This document shows, piece by piece, positions 5,417 through 7,035 of a stretch of 7,035 nucleotides of DNA. Numbering within the stretch: the stretch's first letter is position 1; each line of letters opens with the position of its first letter. The stretch lies in contig JBBRNH010000143.1 in the NCBI GenBank assembly GCA_038230415.1, forward strand, positions 1 to 7,035, in the 5' to 3' direction. The DNA comes from JBBRNH01 sp038230415 (lineage in GTDB: Bacteria > Bacteroidota > Bacteroidia > Cytophagales > Spirosomataceae). The notes under the pieces were generated by a model. The model saw only the letters and a list, made by a program, of their open reading frames with translations, was not told the origin of the DNA and did no database searches. A program made the position numbers and the translations under genes.

Positions 5417-5830
5417 ATGCCTACGATTCAGATAAACTACCCCGGCGACCTCCGCACCGACTGCCAGCACCTCCAATCCGGTACCCACATCAATACCGAC
5501 GCACCGACTGACAATCAGGGCCGGGGCGAAGCCTTCTCCCCTACCGATCTCGTTGCCAATGCCCTCGGCACGTGTATCATCACGACGATGGCAATCTTTG
5601 CCCGGCGCGACGGTATCGAACTCGCCGGGAGTGCCTTGACCGTGACCAAAATCATGAGCAGCGAACCACCCCGTCGAATCGCCCGCATCGAAATTGCCAT
5701 CACGCTAACCGCTACGCCTGCCCCCGACGAAGCCACGTGCCGGAAACTCGAAGCCATTGCCCACACCTGCCCCGTTGCCCGGAGTCTGCACCCCGACGTG
5801 GTTCAGGACGTGACGATGGTATGGGCGTAG
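5417..5830 (+). CDS. OsmC/Ohr-family protein
   Basis: OsmC/Ohr proteins are small cytoplasmic thiol peroxidases that reduce organic hydroperoxides, although many subfamily members have no tested substrate. The 137-residue product has the family layout. A strand-rich N-terminus is followed by the motif RGEAFSPTDLVANALGTC (36-53) with the first reactive-type cysteine, C53, at the start of the central helix. The second cysteine, C118, is in HTCPVARSLHPDV near the C-terminus. E38 sits in the usual conserved acidic position. The ATG at 5417 begins MPTIQINYPGDLRTD, a typical first strand. An in-frame TTG at 5363 would add 18 residues and fall inside the promoter boxes, so it was rejected. The sequence looks closer to the YhfA-like OsmC branch than to Ohr, but the subfamily is uncertain. 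Confidence 0.92.
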   Translation: MPTIQINYPGDLRTDCQHLQSGTHINTDAPTDNQGRGEAFSPTDLVANALGTCIITTMAIFARRDGIELAGSALTVTKIMSSEPPRRIARIEIAITLTATPAPDEATCRKLEAIAHTCPVARSLHPDVVQDVTMVWA

Positions 5831-5832
5831 AA

Positions 5833-5877
5833 ACGCATACTTGCGTCTTCTGCATTACGAAAGAAGAGCAAATGCGT
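5833..5877. terminator. Hairpin filling the gap between convergent genes
   Basis: ACGCAT, TTGC and TCTTCT (5833-5851, with two small bulges) pair with AGAAGA, GCAA and ATGCGT (5862-5877). This makes a 16-base-pair interrupted stem around a 10-base loop. The structure starts two bases after the osmC-family stop and ends one base before the stop of the opposing gene. T-runs after it are short or delayed in both directions, so it is a likely shared two-way terminator without being a textbook one. Confidence 0.6.
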
Positions 5878-6258
5878 CTATTTCGGCTCGGTTTTCTTTT
5901 TCAGGAGATAGACAAACTCGTGAGCATCACCGTCTGCTTCGCCTGTGATGTGCAACGAAACCAATTCCCAGCCGTTGGCAACCATAAAATTCAGCGCATC
6001 AACCACGGAATTAAATCGTATCGGTTTTTGATCGGCCCCGCCAATCTTGTTTTTTGTCTGGTAAGGCGATAGCTGCCCATAATCTAACCATACGGTTGCT
6101 CCTGTTTTAAACAAATCACTCTCATTATTTACGCCCCTCAACTGGCAGTAAGTGACTGATAACTTGTTGATGCTGACGTTGTTCACATAGACCTGCGCCG
6201 ATGCGTTGAGGGTTGCCAGCAGACAAACCAACGTGATGAATCCTGCTATCTGTTTCAT
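5878..6258 (-). CDS. Small exported protein with a DUF4177-like C-terminus
   Basis: The 126-residue product has a Sec signal peptide (MKQIAGFITLVCLLATLNASA, probable cleavage after residue 21). The mature protein of about 105 residues has one cysteine and no lipobox, so it is probably periplasmic or secreted. Its C-terminal half contains SVVDALNFMVANGWELVSLH followed by EFVYLLKK. This is the pattern of DUF4177-type domains, where a helix leads into GWELV (96-100) and then a strand ending in a lysine-rich tail. No biochemical role is known to me. The gene is convergent with the osmC-family gene and lies 51 bases downstream of the broken amidohydrolase in the same direction. Its G+C looks lower than that of the neighbours. 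The ATG at 6258 is fixed by the signal peptide. Confidence 0.8.
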   Translation of the reverse strand: MKQIAGFITLVCLLATLNASAQVYVNNVSINKLSVTYCQLRGVNNESDLFKTGATVWLDYGQLSPYQTKNKIGGADQKPIRFNSVVDALNFMVANGWELVSLHITGEADGDAHEFVYLLKKKTEPK

Positions 6259-6309
6259 GTTTTTTCAACGAAAATACTGCTTCATCTTGTTTTGGCTATT
6301 ACTGACCGA

Positions 6310-6902
6310 CTAATAGACCCGCTCTCCGCCCACCCACGTTTGCCGGACTTTGGTAGCGCGGAGTTTCTGGTTCGGCACGGTCATAATGTCCTGATCTAAC
6401 ACCACAAAATCGGCCTGTTTTCCGGGCGCGATGCAACCGCGCAAATGGTCTTCGGTGTTGGCGTAGGCGGCCCAGCGCGTCATGGCGAGCAGTGCCGATT
6501 TACGGTCAACGGCATTTTCGGGCTGGTAGCCGCCTTGTGGGAAATTGTTGGCATCCTGCCGGGCAGTGGCTGCGTGAAACCCAAACAACGGATTTGGGGC
6601 TTCGACCGGGAAATCGGACCCAAAATCGATAAACCCATTTTGTTTCATCAGGTCGTGGAACGAGTATGCACCCTTTACTCTGATTTTACCCAGCCGCTCA
6701 CCGGCCCAGTACATATCGGAGGTGGCGTGCGTTGGCTGCACCGATGGGATGATAGAATAACGACCAAACAAATATATATCCTCCGGCGAGACCACCTGCG
6801 CGTGTTCGATGCGCCAGCGTCTATCATTTTTTGTTTTCAGGAGTTTGCCGTATAAACTCAGAATCAGGTGGTTAGCCGAGTCGCCGATGCAGTGCGTAAG
6901 TA
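6310..6902 (-). pseudogene. YtcJ-type amidohydrolase, N-terminal part lost to an IS
   Basis: About 197 C-terminal residues of an amidohydrolase_3 (YtcJ-like) metal-dependent hydrolase remain; the family is usually about 530-580 residues. Visible pieces are THCIGDSANH and RWRIEHAQ with metal-binding histidines, GSDFPVEAPNPLFGFHAA with the catalytic-type aspartate, and the closing beta-sandwich HLRGCIAPGKQADFVVLDQD. The conserved frame runs back to THCIGD at 6897 and then meets an in-frame TAG at 6907-6909, within sequence that already belongs to the IS. The N-terminal HxH metal site, most of the barrel and the start codon are missing. A GTG at 6795 could open a shorter frame, but it lies in mid-domain and would not give a working enzyme. 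The other part may lie beyond the IS. Substrate is unknown. Confidence 0.85.
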
Positions 6903-7035
6903 GGTGCTAAAAAATAGTTTCCATTATTTTCCTAATTTTCCTGCATGGGACGAGTGAACACGCCTGTTCTGAACACGGAGCAGCGCACAGAACTGGAAAA
7001 TATGCTGAGAACCAGCCAGAAACACGCAATTCGTA
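6899..7035 (+). mobile_element. IS630-family insertion sequence, left part
   Basis: From about 6899-6903 the sequence stops matching the amidohydrolase and becomes A+T-rich, leading to a transposase start at 6945. IS630 elements insert at TA and duplicate it, and TA occurs at 6897-6898 and 6901-6902, so either could be the boundary. The terminal inverted repeat cannot be confirmed because the other end is outside the window. The leader contains a short direct repeat, ATTTTCCT twice (6926-6933 and 6935-6942). Confidence 0.65.
6945..7035 (+). CDS. IS630-type transposase, N-terminal fragment
   Basis: The ATG at 6945 opens a frame of 30 codons to the window edge, starting MGRVNTPVLNTEQRTELENM and continuing with LRTSQKHAIR. 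This matches the N-terminus common to Bacteroidota IS630-type transposases: MGR, then a segment of the type LT.EQR.ELE, then a helix leading to an arginine-rich start of the helix-turn-helix. The DNA-binding and DDE catalytic domains lie outside the window, so intactness is unknown. The family call rests on a short stretch. Confidence 0.7.
   Translation, partial: MGRVNTPVLNTEQRTELENMLRTSQKHAIR

Noticed and set aside
5572..6072. Plus-strand open frame of 166 codons
   Set aside because: It is an out-of-frame shadow of the osmC-family gene that runs through the hairpin and antisense to the exported small protein.

Overview
The window reads as a piece of a Bacteroidota chromosome, most likely from the Cytophagales (a Spirosoma-like bacterium). 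The reasons are the lycopene cyclase and lipoyl synthase sequence types, starts without Shine-Dalgarno sequences, and promoter boxes fitting the Bacteroidota pattern TTTG / TAnnTTTG (an exact TAGCTTTG lies before metK). The assignment is inferred from sequence character; no database was searched.

Layout, left to right. The left edge (1-60) is a diverged inverted copy of the 3' end of metK. It faces the intact metK (126-1403, minus), so the two tails form an inverted repeat with 60-base arms around a 49-base spacer. Next, all on the minus strand, come a lycopene cyclase gene (crtY, 1493-2650), a HicA toxin / HicB antitoxin pair (2730-3136), a 90-residue coiled-coil protein of unknown role (3165-3437), lipoyl synthase lipA (3517-4395), and a secreted, probably outer-membrane beta-barrel protein (4501-5295). 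A short divergent promoter region with a perfect 12-base palindrome separates that gene from an OsmC-family gene on the plus strand (5417-5830). OsmC converges on a small exported DUF4177-like protein (5878-6258, minus), with a hairpin filling the whole gap between their stop codons. The right end holds the C-terminal third of a YtcJ-type amidohydrolase (6310 to about 6902, minus). It is cut off where an IS630-type insertion sequence begins; the first 30 codons of the transposase run off the window.

Functionally this is mostly housekeeping (S-adenosylmethionine, lipoate, carotenoids, peroxide defence) with accessory material between: a compact, lower-GC toxin-antitoxin cassette between crtY and lipA, and a gene broken by an IS. 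MetK makes the S-adenosylmethionine that LipA consumes, but they are not adjacent and nothing here shows co-regulation. No clearly new system is evident. The points most worth a second look are the inverted metK tail, the coiled-coil/hicB/hicA cassette with its terminator-like hairpin next to crtY, two coding-like scraps beside lipA, and the amidohydrolase/IS junction. No tRNA, rRNA or CRISPR array was seen, and no gene-free stretch exceeds 300 bases.
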